A DNA stretch of 64,000 bases from Hawksworthiomyces lignivorus (Eukaryota; Ascomycota; Sordariomycetes; Ophiostomatales; Ophiostomataceae): positions 310,001 to 374,000 of the forward strand of contig NTMA01000016.1 of the NCBI GenBank assembly GCA_002917075.1. The letters are read 5' to 3'. Both the position numbers and the translations under genes were made by a program. This document shows, in pieces, positions 35,112 to 46,482 of the stretch (within the stretch, counting starts at the first letter, position 1; every line of letters starts with the position of its first letter). The notes beneath the pieces were generated by a model. It saw only the letters and a list, made by a program, of their open reading frames with translations, was not told where the DNA came from and did no database searches.

Positions 35112-38100
35112 TTAGCGGCCCTTGAGATTCTCGCTGACGACGCCCAAGGCATACGAAACTCCTGCTACCCAGGTGGCACCAACAGCTACACGCTTAGCGA
35201 CGCTGGACTTCTTCTCGCTTGTTGCCTTCGGCCCGCTAAACACAGGCTCCTCACGCCGAACACCAATGTTTGATTGGAATCGGTGCGAGGTCGTCTGAGC
35301 GGCTGACGGCGGCGGAGGAAGATCTGCCTCAGCAGAGCTATCCTGGAGAGGTGGCAAGTCCAAGTTTACATACCCTGTGGGAGATGCAAAGTTGGCAGCC
35401 GAAGGCGAGACGTATCGAGTGCCGGTCTTGTCGATCGGATTGACCTTGGACGACGCAGCAGCAGCCTTGTCGGCATCGCGAACCTTGCGGAAGACGAGCA
35501 CATCGCCGCTACCTGACACAATCTCGAATCCAAGGCTTTGCAGGGGCTTAAAATGCGGGAAGAACTTTGTGGGATTAGACAGGCGCAAAAGAACTTCCGC
35601 TGGCGACAGCGGCGACGACATGTCTGGCACGGCGGATGTTGTTTCAGCAACATTAATCGTCTGCATCGTCGGGTCGTACGCAAGAATCTTGTAAACAGCG
35701 GGCTCGGAGGTCGATGAGAGCGAGGGGCTTGTCTTCTCAGAAATACTGGACGCATCTTCGCGATTGACTGCCTTGTGAACCTTCACGTACGTGGGCAGTG
35801 TGGTCTTTCCATCGCATTCTTCGGCGAAAGATGTTTCTAGGCCCTGTGGCTCAGTGGAGTAAGGGTCAGCCATTGCCTGCTTCCGCTGCTCGTTGCTCAT
35901 CCGCTTCCGAGCGCGGCTTTTGATCGACTTCACAGACGTGTTTGCTAGCGTGTCGATCGCATCCGCTTCAGCATTCATTCTTGCCATCGAAGATTCCAGG
36001 GTCTCGCGGTCTTGGGCATTCCCCTTCGTCTGCTTGCTTGCGGCAAGACCAGCGCCAAAGCTGCGAGAATCGTTATCCGGAACGGATTCCTCACCGTCAA
36101 GGTGAGAAAGTCTCCCAAGCCCTCGCAGAACCTTAGAGTACACCTGGCTTGTCAACTCTGACTTATCTGATCGCAGATCAAATTCTTTGAGGCTCTCTGC
36201 CGTAGCGTCAGGAACAGCCTCTGACTTGCCATCAGGCTCCTGGTATCTAACAGCTCCATATGATGACAGTTCGGAAGGATCAGCTGCAAACCCGGCGGCC
36301 TCAGGTGCCTTGCCATCCGGTTCATTATACTTGAAAGGCCTGTACTTTTGCACCTCCGCAGGATCATAGCCTTCATGGCCGAGCTCTCCAGTGGCAACTG
36401 CCGGCTTGCCGTCGGGTTCATTATGCAAGAATGGCTTGTACTGCTGGACTTCCGCTGGGTCGTAGCCTTCGTGGCCCTTTTCTGTGTTGTCTACGGGCGG
36501 CTTGCCATCTGGCTCGTTGTATCTGAACGGCTTGTACTGCTGAACTTCAGCAGGGTCGTAGCCTTCATGACCAAGCTCTCCAGTGGCAACAGGAGGCTTG
36601 CCGTCAGGTTCGTTGTACATGAAGGGCTTGTACTGCTGAACTTCAGCAGGGTCGTAGCCCTCGTGCCCCAGCTCGACCGGAGTAGTCGGTTGGCCATTGG
36701 GCTCGTTCCAGTGGAACGGCTTGTACTTTGCCAATTCTTCCGGATCATAGCCTTCATGGCCCAGTTCTAGAGGCGTATTCGGCTTTCCATCCGGCTCGTT
36801 CCAGTGAAATGGCTTGTACTGGGCGACTTCCTGTGGATCGTAGCCCTCATGTCCGATCTCCACCGGGGGCATAGTAGGCTTGCCATCAGGCTCGTTCCAG
36901 GTAACTGGTCGATATTTCTCAAGCTCTGCTTGTTCACAGGCGGCTTCTGCCTCAGGCAGCTTTCCGTCCGGCTCGTTGTACTCAACAGGTTTGTACTTGT
37001 CAAGGTCGCTGTACTTGGGTTGTTCCGACGCAGAATCCAGCTTGAGCGTCTCAGACGCGCTAGGAAGCCCGTCGAAATGCCCAGACACTTGGTTCGCTTT
37101 TGCACTTCCATCATCACGCCCCCAGAAGACCCCCTTATACTTCCAGCTCATATAGTTTGTCTCACTGCTGTCAGAGATAGAGGACAAGTCCGGTTGATGT
37201 TCACGAACATATTCTTCACTCTGCAACACGGGCCGCTGTGCGCCGACGGCACCAGAGTCGGCAGCTGTGAAACGGCTAGCCTCGTCAGAAGGAACTTCGT
37301 CGAGAACAACTTTCTGATAAGCGCGCAGTTCTGCTGCTGTTGGTGGAAGATCAGAGTCGACAGTTTCCCCCTGGGCTTGGCTAATTGGGGCAGGCGGTCC
37401 ATCAAAGGAGATGGGGGCTTCTTCTGCCTCGGTCGACGTTTCTGGCTCGAGGAACCGAGACCGATAAGTCTTGATTGTATTCGCCGGAATATCAACACTC
37501 TCGTCAGGGGTCGACTTAGCGGAAGATTTTGAGATCTTGCGGTTCGTGATTGGGTCAATGACGTAGTCATCTTCGGCCTTGGCTGTCTTGGTTGTTTGTT
37601 CGCCAGAAACTTTAAATCCAGCTTCGTTCAGGATCTCTGCCTGGCGCTTGGAGATGTAACTTCGGATGTCATCGAAAGGCGAAGTCCATCCACTTTGCTG
37701 GGAGGGGCTTTGCTGGCTGTTCTCGCTATCGCGGAATAGAAAATGACCCCAGGCACCGCGCTCGACATCCTCGATGTTCTGCCCAGGGCGGGCACCCATC
37801 GGGTTGTCGGGTGTCTTGGGCGCATCTTTATAGGCATGGTGTCTGCCGAAGGCGAAGCACCGCTTTGGTTGCCAATAGTGGTTGCCAATGTGCTTGTGAA
37901 GGCGAGGTGTCTCCCCAGAGCTCGCCTGCTGCTGCTCCCACAGCAGCTTGCGATTCACAGCCTCAGAGTGTTTGCTGCGAAGGGCTTTGTAGCGGCGGCG
38001 CATCTCCCGGCGCTGTTCGTGGTCGAATTCATCACCCCACCAGCCAAAGCGGAACCCACGGACCTGCTGCCGGTGGCGCAGGAGCGCGGGGGAAGCGGTT

Positions 38101-38180
38101 GCGGCAAGAACGCGCGCGCCAGCCACTCTTGAGTGGACCAGCCTCGCCCGAGGCGTCATAGTAGAAGCAGAAGTCAACAT
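35112..38180 (-). CDS. Mitochondrial-type protein with about nine YKPF..NEPDGK repeats
   Basis: Single-exon protein of 1022 aa. The N-terminus is rich in Arg, Ser and Ala with no acidic residue for more than 40 positions (MLTSASTMTPRARLVHSRVA), typical of a mitochondrial presequence. It is followed by RGFRFGWWGDEFD. Residues about 390-651 hold nine tandem repeats of 27-32 aa, with consensus [LV]xxYKPFxxNEPDGKP..GHEGYDPxE. Central copies are nearly identical; the first and last are degenerate. The C-terminal third contains a conserved-looking segment (LLRLSNPTKFFPHFKPLQSL then GFEIVSGSGDVLVFRKVRD) and one hydrophobic helix near the end (RVAVGATWVAGVSYALGVV), suggesting membrane anchoring. Ascomycete relatives are usually labelled 'serine-threonine rich protein'. 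No function is known to me. Confidence 0.85.
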   Translation of the reverse strand: MLTSASTMTPRARLVHSRVAGARVLAATASPALLRHRQQVRGFRFGWWGDEFDHEQRREMRRRYKALRSKHSEAVNRKLLWEQQQASSGETPRLHKHIGNHYWQPKRCFAFGRHHAYKDAPKTPDNPMGARPGQNIEDVERGAWGHFLFRDSENSQQSPSQQSGWTSPFDDIRSYISKRQAEILNEAGFKVSGEQTTKTAKAEDDYVIDPITNRKISKSSAKSTPDESVDIPANTIKTYRSRFLEPETSTEAEEAPISFDGPPAPISQAQGETVDSDLPPTAAELRAYQKVVLDEVPSDEASRFTAADSGAVGAQRPVLQSEEYVREHQPDLSSISDSSETNYMSWKYKGVFWGRDDGSAKANQVSGHFDGLPSASETLKLDSASEQPKYSDLDKYKPVEYNEPDGKLPEAEAACEQAELEKYRPVTWNEPDGKPTMPPVEIGHEGYDPQEVAQYKPFHWNEPDGKPNTPLELGHEGYDPEELAKYKPFHWNEPNGQPTTPVELGHEGYDPAEVQQYKPFMYNEPDGKPPVATGELGHEGYDPAEVQQYKPFRYNEPDGKPPVDNTEKGHEGYDPAEVQQYKPFLHNEPDGKPAVATGELGHEGYDPAEVQKYRPFKYNEPDGKAPEAAGFAADPSELSSYGAVRYQEPDGKSEAVPDATAESLKEFDLRSDKSELTSQVYSKVLRGLGRLSHLDGEESVPDNDSRSFGAGLAASKQTKGNAQDRETLESSMARMNAEADAIDTLANTSVKSIKSRARKRMSNEQRKQAMADPYSTEPQGLETSFAEECDGKTTLPTYVKVHKAVNREDASSISEKTSPSLSSTSEPAVYKILAYDPTMQTINVAETTSAVPDMSSPLSPAEVLLRLSNPTKFFPHFKPLQSLGFEIVSGSGDVLVFRKVRDADKAAAASSKVNPIDKTGTRYVSPSAANFASPTGYVNLDLPPLQDSSAEADLPPPPSAAQTTSHRFQSNIGVRREEPVFSGPKATSEKKSSVAKRVAVGATWVAGVSYALGVVSENLKGR
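36226..37013 (-). repeat. Tandem coding repeats, about nine units of 81-96 bp
   Basis: DNA-level repeats encoding the YKPF..NEPDGK units. Adjacent central units share long stretches of identical sequence (such as the CGTAGCCTTCATGGCC and GGCTTGTACTGCTGAACTTC motifs), so copy number may vary by unequal exchange or slippage. Confidence 0.9.
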
Positions 38181-40330
38181 GATAGCGGAACAAGAAGCCG
38201 AAGAGGTGTTAGGATCATGCTATTCGCAGCGCAGTGAATATGGTTGTCTGTAACATTTCTTGTTAGCAGAGAAGGTATTAAAGATGCAGGATGGTGGTGG
38301 AACTAGAGAAGAACCCGGAGCGTCGTTGTCGATGACTTCATGCTCCGCTGCTGACCAACGGATGCGGGGGGAGGGGAGTGAGCTCACTATAAGTGACACA
38401 AAAAGCCAACGGAAAAGCCAAAACGATGTTGTACAGGGAGGGCCATGAAATACTGCTCTCGAAGCAGTATCACCAAGTGCTGTAAGAAGGCAGCGCGATT
38501 GAAGGAAACAATTGAATCAACCCGGACGTCAATGGATGGTTAGAGAAGGCGGATCGTAGATGATAAATGTTAGAGGCAGCAACCGCTAATAACAGTGGGA
38601 AAGATTGTATATTAAAGAACAAGAGGGAGGAGGAAGAAGAAATATGATGGGAGAGGGCAGAGGTGGATGAAGAGGCTGAAGCGAAGCTGAAGAGAGACAC
38701 GAGACAAAGAGACGAGAGAGGGGATATGAGGGACGGGGACGAGGGACAAGAGGCGAGGGACGAGGGACAAGGGACTAAAGGACCCGAAGATGCCAGAAAT
38801 GGGACCTTGGGAAGGAGCACACGATGGTATGGTATTATACGGAGTAACTAAGTATCCTTTGTTATCCAAGAGAGTAGGAGTGGCGCCAGGACGCCTTCCA
38901 TGATTGGGACGGTTGTGTTCGGCTGGTCCAAGTTGGGAAATGCGCTATCTCACGTCGACGCCAATACGCAGATGTCTGCGTAGGCTAGGTACAAGAAAGA
39001 TGCGCGTATCGTACCTCCACAGTCCTTCTCCATTAGTGCACATTATTTCACTATCAATACGGAGTATAGGCAACTACGAATGAAGGGCGCAAGATAGGTG
39101 CAAAATACTTGCCGTCCTGGCTGCCAAGCTGTTGTGGTGGAGGAAAGTGCGACTCTGCAAGGCGGACGTGCATGGGGCAAGACGCCTTCAACAGACATAA
39201 AACGAAAGAGAGGGAGTGGGACCCCCGCACGACCCGCAGGCACTGTTCATGTTGGCTTTCGTCACTCCTTCCCAAAGGGTGAGACAAATCCACACTGACG
39301 ACTGATTGTGGGGTGCGGACAGGTGCGAGCACGCGGATGGCGGATGAGTGAGAGTCAAAATGTATGGAGCACAACGTATGCGTACTGTGTGAGCAGTATA
39401 CTGTACCAACCACAGCTGAGCTGGCTGCTTATTATCCGACGCTGGCTGGTGCCCAAGACGTGCCTGTACCCTGTACAGGCACCCTCGGTACAGCGGCTAC
39501 ATCCCTTCACGGTCTTCTTTATCCTTTGGCACGCGGGGTTGGCTAGGACTAAGCCCTCCAAAGCAACTAAAAATCAAGGCCATTGTACTTGTACCCCTAC
39601 CCAGAGAGCCATACAGGCGGCGACACGGCCCACAGGCGAGAGACAAAAAACAGGGCTTCGTTCAGGTGTCTGTCCGTATTTATCCGAGCGATTCCCCGCT
39701 GGAAGCGCGCTACATCTCTCGCTCAAACTCGCGCAGATCGCCACTACCACATTGGAAGCATTCAATAGTAAGCAGACAGATACATAGGCTTACCGTGCTG
39801 CCGCGGCGTCCGATTGTTTATCGCAAAATACAGTGCGACAAACAATCACATACAGTCCAAGACCTGACCACTTACACATGATCTTGCACGTGTATGATGA
39901 TTAATGTGTGGCACGTGCAGTTCATCCCAAGGAAGCTAAGCTTTGATACATCCACTCCAGAGGTACAATGTACCTGCTCCGTGCTATGATGACATCTATC
40001 GGCTGTGCAGCCTGTGTGGTGGGGTCGCATCGCAAAAAATGGGCGTTCTGCTTTTTTGACAAATCTACGGCAAGTGACTCAAATGGCGCGGCTGTGAAAC
40101 GGCATTTTAGTACGCCTATCAAAGTATCAGAGCATTCGATCCTTTCCTTCTAGCTTCTCTTCTCTCTCGCTCCCTCGACGAGGGGCGTGTTCCCGGCTGG
40201 CCTCATGCACAATCATATATAGCTGTGGTCATCGTCTTACGCTGTGGTCTCGAGAGGCCCTGATGAGGGGTACAAGGGGCACCAAAACGAGCAAAATCCC
40301 AAACGAAATACATCCGGCCAAGACGCGACA
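38181..40330. other. Divergent intergenic region between the repeat-protein gene and ltn1
   Basis: 2.15 kb. Holds a purine-rich tract at about 38590-38790 with GAGGGAC-type imperfect repeats, and TACGGAGTA at 38838 and 39058. Frames up to 159 codons (39308-39787) show no protein-like features. Confidence 0.55.
38590..38790 (+). repeat. Purine-rich tract with imperfect GAGGGAC repeats
   Basis: About 200 nt almost wholly A/G on the plus strand, including repeated units like GAGGGACGAGGGACAAG. Promoter-proximal, about 400-600 bp upstream of the repeat-protein start. Confidence 0.7.
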
Positions 40331-43300
40331 ATGAAGGGCTCGTTTGGAAAACCGCGGTCACAAACCGGCAGCCCTCGGGGCTTCAGCAACCCAGTACCGG
40401 GGAAGGGCAAGGGCGGGTTTGGTGGTTTCGCGGTGGTCCACAGCAAGAGTGGGCTGGGTTACTTGGCTGACCGGCACGACCCGTCTGCCATCTCTGATGC
40501 GAACGTGGTCGTATCCTTCAAAAATTTGCTGAAGAAGGACAGCACGACAAAAGCAAGGGCGTTGGAAGAGCTCGTGTCCTATGTCCAGGCGCATCCGTAC
40601 GAGGCCGGCGGAGGGGTTGAAGAAGCTGTGCTCGAGTCTTGGGTAAGCTTGAACGAAAATTCCATAGAGCTTGCAGACGATTGCTTTCCACGTGAGTTTC
40701 TATATCTAACTTTTTTTGTTGCGCCTTTAAACAGATACAATTCTACCCCCGTTTGTCTATCGAAGACTCGCGAAAGGTCCGAGAGCTGGCACATACTTTG
40801 CAGTTCGAACTGATGAAGTCCGCACGAAAGCGCATGGAGAAGCACCTTCCGAAGATCGCCGCTCCATGGCTGGCTGGCTTATATGACCGAGACCGGGCCG
40901 TGTCCAAGGCGGCTGCCGATGGCTTGTCTTCGTTCCTGAATACCGACGAGAAAGAGCTGCTCTTCTGGAAGCGACTGCAGCCACGAATTTTGGAATACGC
41001 CACGGAGGCGCTTAAAGAGACACCCATCACCCTGAGCGATATGAGGTCCTCAAGCAAGGAAGATGCAGATATGAAATACCACCGCGTTGTGTATGGCAGC
41101 CTGTCTCTGGTACTGGCGCTTTTTCGGAAACTCGCTGTCGCCGATACCGAGAAACTGAATGACGAATACGAGCAGCTCTTCTCTATGGAAGCAGTATGGA
41201 AGAGTGCGGTATCAGAAGACAGCAACGTTCGGCGAGCAGCGTACGGCCTTTTTGGGCAGTGCATCGAGACGCGACCCGCCTTATTAGAAACGCAGCTTCA
41301 TCGTTTCACTAAGCTCATGACTCAGGATGCGCCAAAGACCAGCCAAGTCGGCTCTGTTGTCGACTATGTCGAGGTGCTGAAGAAGCTCTCTGACGCACAC
41401 CCCGAGATATGGGCCGGCGGGGAGCACCCCTTTGTAAGACTTCGGCCGCTGGTGGAGAAGGGCTCACAAGGCACCTCGTCCACCCCAGCCTATAGCTTCT
41501 GGAAGCAGCTCGATGCTCTGTTCGCTTCGATTCCACCGAGGGCCATAGAATCGAAAGCAGCAAAAGACGTCTTGACATCTTTTCGAATCGGCGTCTCCAG
41601 CCGAGAAGAACCAAAAATTAATGCTGTAGATGGCTGGACTTCGTACCTGTCAATGGTGAGGCGTTTGCTTGACAATGTCACACCAGAGATTGCCCGCGTC
41701 CCGCTTATTGAGACAAACGTCCATCCACTATTTGAACATTATATGCATGTCACAGACAAGTCTATTTGGACGACTGGTGCACACGTTTCTATTCTGACAC
41801 GGGCATCACTTCTATGCTCCCGGCCCGCTTATCTAGATATCGTCGAATCGACCAGAGCTATGTGGACAAAATTGGCTGTGAATTTTGCTGGACGGATCGC
41901 AAATTCTCTCCCGGAAGTGTCAAAGGAGTTCCAGAAATCCCAGCAGGACATCGCCAGCGAAGGTGATCGGTGGTTCTCTCTGCTTGCGGATACCCACCGT
42001 TCTGTGCAGCAGGTGAAGTCCACGTCTGACGCGCCCACGAACCTGGCAGAGGACGTGGTCGAGCAGCCGACAGTCCGTCTCCTGCAGGGCGCCGTGGATC
42101 TTTTGAAGAAACGAAACTATAAACCATTTGGAGCAGCACACGTCCTAAACGCCGCCTTTTCGCATGCACCACACATTCTCCAAAGCACCGGTGGACCGAT
42201 TGTGGAGGCACTCTTCCCTATTGACAATAGTGATCAAATACAAACTCTCCTTTCTTCTCCGTCGACGTCTGAGTTACTGTCCTGTTTGCGTTCCATGGCG
42301 AGCATACCTGAATTCGCCAAGCACTACAGGTTGATATTTGAAGCTATCGTTTCCCAGCTGTTGGCGCGCAAGGATGCTGATACGACTGCGAAGCAAATCG
42401 CTCTCCTCATTGCCGACGCATCAGACACGGCACTTTCTGTGAGCCGCAGCAATGACGCGCTTCAAGAATACCTTGGAGCAGTCTGCTTTGAGACCGCAAG
42501 AGGAAAGGCGCAAGACTGGGATCTGTTCGCCGCTGTGCTCGCATCCAATACGTTAGCACCGAGTGCTGGCAAGGCTCTCGCTGCCAACATTGTGCACGCT
42601 CTTGGCAGTCCGGAAGCGGACTCGAAGAGCACGGTAACCGCCCTCGAGACGATTGCTACCAAGGCCCCTGAATTTTTATCTCAAGACGAAGAACTGCACC
42701 TGGAGCTGGTCACCAAGCTGCTAAGCATGATGGAGATTCGTGATTCAGCTCTGTCAGCTAAAATATTCGCGCTCCGCACTCTCATAGAAGCAAATTCCAA
42801 GGGCGAGCCTCCCGTGTTGAAGATTATCGAAGAGAATCTCGAAGGCACCAGCCCGAATTCATTAGAGTATGTCCCTCTTCCATTTTCTGCCTATTGATAA
42901 CTAAACTATACTAACTACGGCAGGGTCAGCACGCTTGTTGAGCAGGCTTCCAGCATTGCAAAGAGCGCCACGGCAGAAGACAAGGAATCCCTGTTTCCCA
43001 ACACAAACGTATGGATGCAGGCTATGTTGCCATTTTTGCAAGGCGGCTTAAGCCCAGCTCTGTCTCTGACAAGCAACATTAGCGGAGCATACCTCTTGGT
43101 GCCCAAGGGAAGAACACAGCCAAACTTTGCGATCAAGCGAGACCGCAGCGGCAACTCTATTCCAGCCCGTATGGCCGCGTACACTACTCAGCTCCTGGAA
43201 GTTGATGGATTGAATCTATCCGAATTGCCACAAGAGTTTCAGGTCGAGCTGCTATATCTGCTGTATTTGGTTGTAGAGCTAGGCTCCGACCAAATCGCTG

Positions 43301-45501
43301 TTGCCCACGCTAACAGCCTCTGGGGCAACTTGTCGGACGCTTGGGTCCTATCCACAGCTGAAGAGACCATCGCAGCCATTCGCACTCTGCTAACCAGTGT
43401 TGTCGAAGCTCAAGATGGTCCATCTACACAAGCGCTTGTTGACACCATGCTGCACCAGACTAATCAGCCGACGGCTCTCGGCGTGTACACTGCACGAGCT
43501 CTGGGCGAGCTGCTGCAAGCTAAGCAGGAGGGCCACGGCTTTTCTGCAGCTGATGAAGCTTACATCACCAAGCTAAATCTGTGGAAGGGCAACGCTGAGA
43601 CGGCCCTTGGAGCAGTGGCGGTCTTGTCCGGCTATGGCGAGCTGCTGGCATCGTCCAAGTCCATCTCAAATTTCTGCAACCGGCTTATCAGCGACGTTGC
43701 CGGCGCAAAACTAGACAAGACTGAATCAACTCTCACAACGCTAGTACTCCTCAATGCATGCATGGCGGTATTCGAGGTCGGCCAGCTGCCGGCGGCGACG
43801 AACCGACTCGTGTTTGCCGTAAAGCAAATCACCTCCTGGTTCGGAAATACAGAAGAAGACGACGACGACGACGAGGCAAAAGGTGGGCACGTGTTGGATC
43901 CCCGGATTGCTGCCGAGAGCTGCCGCGCCCTGCAACGTCTCCTCCCGTGCATCAAGGACATTTATGGTCCCTACTGGGAACGAAGCCTGAAGTTCTGCAT
44001 CGGCCTCTGGAACCGAGCCGCAGATGACGCTTCGGACGCTCGCTTGCCATACATTTACACCTCCCTGAAACTAGTAGCGGCTATCGAAGCCATCGAAGAG
44101 CCAAACGACGACTTGGAGGATGCAATCACTTTGTTTGCTGAACCCAAATCTAGTGGTCTCTTGAGCCTATTAGCTCTTCCACGAGAGGCGGACTTATCAC
44201 AGCCGCAGGACGTCGTCGACGGCCTGCTGTGTCGCATGGCCAGCAAGATCCCCTTGGAGCACGTCAAGGATCTTTCGGAGCTATACAGCCTCGTGGCCTC
44301 GGAGTCTCGCGAGATTCAGACAGCAGCCTTCAACATCCTCCACCGGGCCATCCCAGCAGATCAGGCAGAGTACTCTTTGAATGTGATTCTGGAAAAGAAG
44401 GGTAATTTTTTTTTGATTTTTTGATTTTTTTGCGTTCCTCTTGTACCACGCCGCTAACAAGCGTCAGAGGGTCGCCTGCCGGACGAGCTCTTATCGCTGC
44501 TACTCGATGCGCCGACCCTCGAAGCCTACCCAGACGATGTGCTCGCCATGTTTCCGACGCCGGTGCGGTCTTATCTGCTGTCGTGGCACCTCGTGTTCGA
44601 CGCCTTCGGTGCCGCCTCTGCAAAGGTGCGTAACGACTACGCCGACCAGCTCGGCAAGGCGGGCCACATAAACGGGTTTCTCGACTTTGCATTCGACGTG
44701 CTGGGCCACTCGGCCGCGCACCCGCTGAACCTCGACAAGGAGGGCCTGGACGTGTCGCACCTGACGAGCTACGACATACGCGTGGCGGACGCGGAGCCCG
44801 AGGAGCGCAACATGCACTGGCTGCTGGTGCACCTGTACTATGCGACGCTTAAGTATCTGCCGGGCCAGTTCAAGGCGTGGTACGCGGCGTGCCGGTCGAA
44901 GCAGACCAAGGTGGCAGTGGAGGCGTGGACGGCCAAGTGGTTCTCGGCGCTGCTGACGGGCGAGGTGCTGGACGAGGTGGCGGCGTGGGCGGCGGCGCAG
45001 GAGAGCGAGGGCGAGGACGAGAAGGAGCTGCTGGTCCGGGTCAGCCGGCCGGCGCGCGAGGTGGTGGCCGGGTACGAGGTGGACGAGCTGCAGGCGTCGA
45101 TCGCGATCCGGCTGCCGGCCAACTACCCGATCGACGCGGTGGCGGTGGCCGGGGTCAACCGGGTGGCGGTGAGCGAGAAGAAGTGGCAGAACTGGCTGAT
45201 GATCACGCAGGGGGTGATCGCCTTCTCCAACGGCAGCGTGGTGGACGGGCTGGCGACGTTCCGGCGCAACGTGCTGGGGGCGCTGCGGGGGCAGACGGAG
45301 TGCGCCATCTGCTACTCGATCATCTCGGCCGACAAGAAGATGCCGGACAAGCGCTGCGGCACGTGCAAGAACCTGTTCCACCGGACCTGCCTGTACAAGT
45401 GGTTCCAGACCAGCAACCAGAACACGTGCCCGCTGTGCCGGAACCCGATCAGCTTCCTGGGGTCGGAGAGCCGGGTGCGGCGGGGGCGGGCGGAGGACTG
45501 A
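40331..45501 (+). CDS. ltn1: Listerin E3 ubiquitin ligase Ltn1 (ribosome quality control)
   Basis: RING ligase of the ribosome quality control complex; it ubiquitinates stalled nascent chains on 60S subunits. Exons 40331-40642, 40735-42866, 42924-44401 and 44468-45501 give 1651 aa, a usual Listerin length. The conserved N-terminal domain reads IQFYPRLSIEDSRKVRELAH then WLAGLYDRDRAVSKAA. Long HEAT/ARM-like helices follow, with an acidic Asp run (EEDDDDDEAK) in the middle. The C-terminal RWD-like part is NYPIDAVAVAGVNRVAVSEK with KWQNWLMITQGVIAFSNGS. The RING begins CAICYSIISADKK and ends NTCPLCRNPISF. Introns follow clean GTAAGC, GTATGT and GTAATT donors. The first intron removes the frame continuing to 40813. 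A 27-A run begins nine bases after the stop. Confidence 0.96.
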
Positions 45502-45509
45502 AGATGGTG

Positions 45510-45536
45510 AAAAAAAAAAAAAAAAAAAAAAAAAAA
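45510..45536. repeat. Poly-A tract (27 A) just after the ltn1 stop
   Basis: Uninterrupted A run in the presumed 3' UTR of ltn1. Confidence 0.95.
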
Positions 45537-45781
45537 CTAGTGGAAGCTTATACACAGGGGTCACTGTAATAATACGAATTAAAAAAAGAATTTAAAAGAA
45601 AATAGAAACAGAAAGTGATAGACGTATAAAATAAAGGCTCATGAACAAGCATCTCTCGTATTATTCGAAATGTTATGAAAAAGCTCCTGTTTGGCTTCTA
45701 AACAGAAAATATATACAAAACAAAACAAAAACAAAAAATTAAATTAAAACAAACAGTGCTCCCTGTTTCTCCATCTCCCTT

Positions 45782-46482
45782 CTACAGCTTTCCGACTGCC
45801 TTCAGCGCCCGGTCGCCGTCGACCAGCACGCACCAGCCCTCGCCGCCGCGGCCGCCCTCGCCGGCGACGACGGCCTCGAAGCGGTCCTGGGTCGCGCCCT
45901 CGTCGCGGCCGCGGGCGAACTGCAGCACGGCGTCGTCAAAGGTGCCCGGCTGCAGCCAGACGGCGGGCAGGCCGAGGCGGTGGGCCTCCTTGAGGATGTG
46001 GAGGGTGGCGGCGGGCGGGGTGACGACGGAGAGCGCCGTCTCGCGCGGGTGGGGCAGCGCGGTCAGGTCCGGCAGCGTCTTGTAATCCTTGCCGCCGACG
46101 GGGATGGACGGCGCGACCGGGTTGACAGGGGTCGCGGGCAGGTCCCGGGTAGCATACCAAGCGAAGACTGCACCAGAGAAAAAAGAGGGGGAGGGAAGAC
46201 GACATGTCAACACGAGGTCATTTCAGAAAAGAAAAAAAAAAACCACCACATCTTGTTTCTTTTTCTTTTTCATATTTCTTCTTCTTTCTAAACTCAATCC
46301 ACGCGGGCAAACGCACTCTTGTAGCCAAACTTGGCCTGGTTGGTGCTGGCGCCTACGACGGCGTAGTAGGGCTTCGCGAAGAAGGTGCGGGCGTTGGCTT
46401 CGGTCGACATGGTGCGGGCGGCGGCGCTGGCAAAAGATCGATGCAGAGGAGGGAGGATGCGAGAGGCAGACAGCGAGGACAT
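45782..46482 (-). CDS. CoA-binding domain protein (YccU-like)
   Basis: Small Rossmann-type protein of 183 aa. Exon 1 is 46482-46317 and exon 2 is 46167-45782; the intron starts GTGCGT and ends GTGCAG, joining KFGYK to IFAWYATRDLPATPVNP. Motifs of the CoA_binding_2 family: YAVVGASTNQAKFGYK (nucleotide-binding loop), then PVNPVAPSIPVGGKDYKTL, and ALSVVTPPAATLHILKEAHR, with AVWLQPGTFDDAVLQFAR. The first 24 residues (MSSLSASRILPPLHRSFASA) look like a mitochondrial presequence, and a second Met follows at residue 25, so two forms (mitochondrial and cytosolic) are possible. The ligand and the reaction are not known for this family in fungi. Confidence 0.88.

Noticed and set aside
39308..39787. 159-codon plus-strand frame upstream of ltn1
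   Set aside because: Overlaps open frames on the other strand and has no protein-like pattern.
40644..40813. Continuation of the first ltn1 exon to a stop at 40813
   Set aside because: Reads through an intron; splicing at 40643-40734 restores the conserved FYPRLSIEDSRKVREL block.
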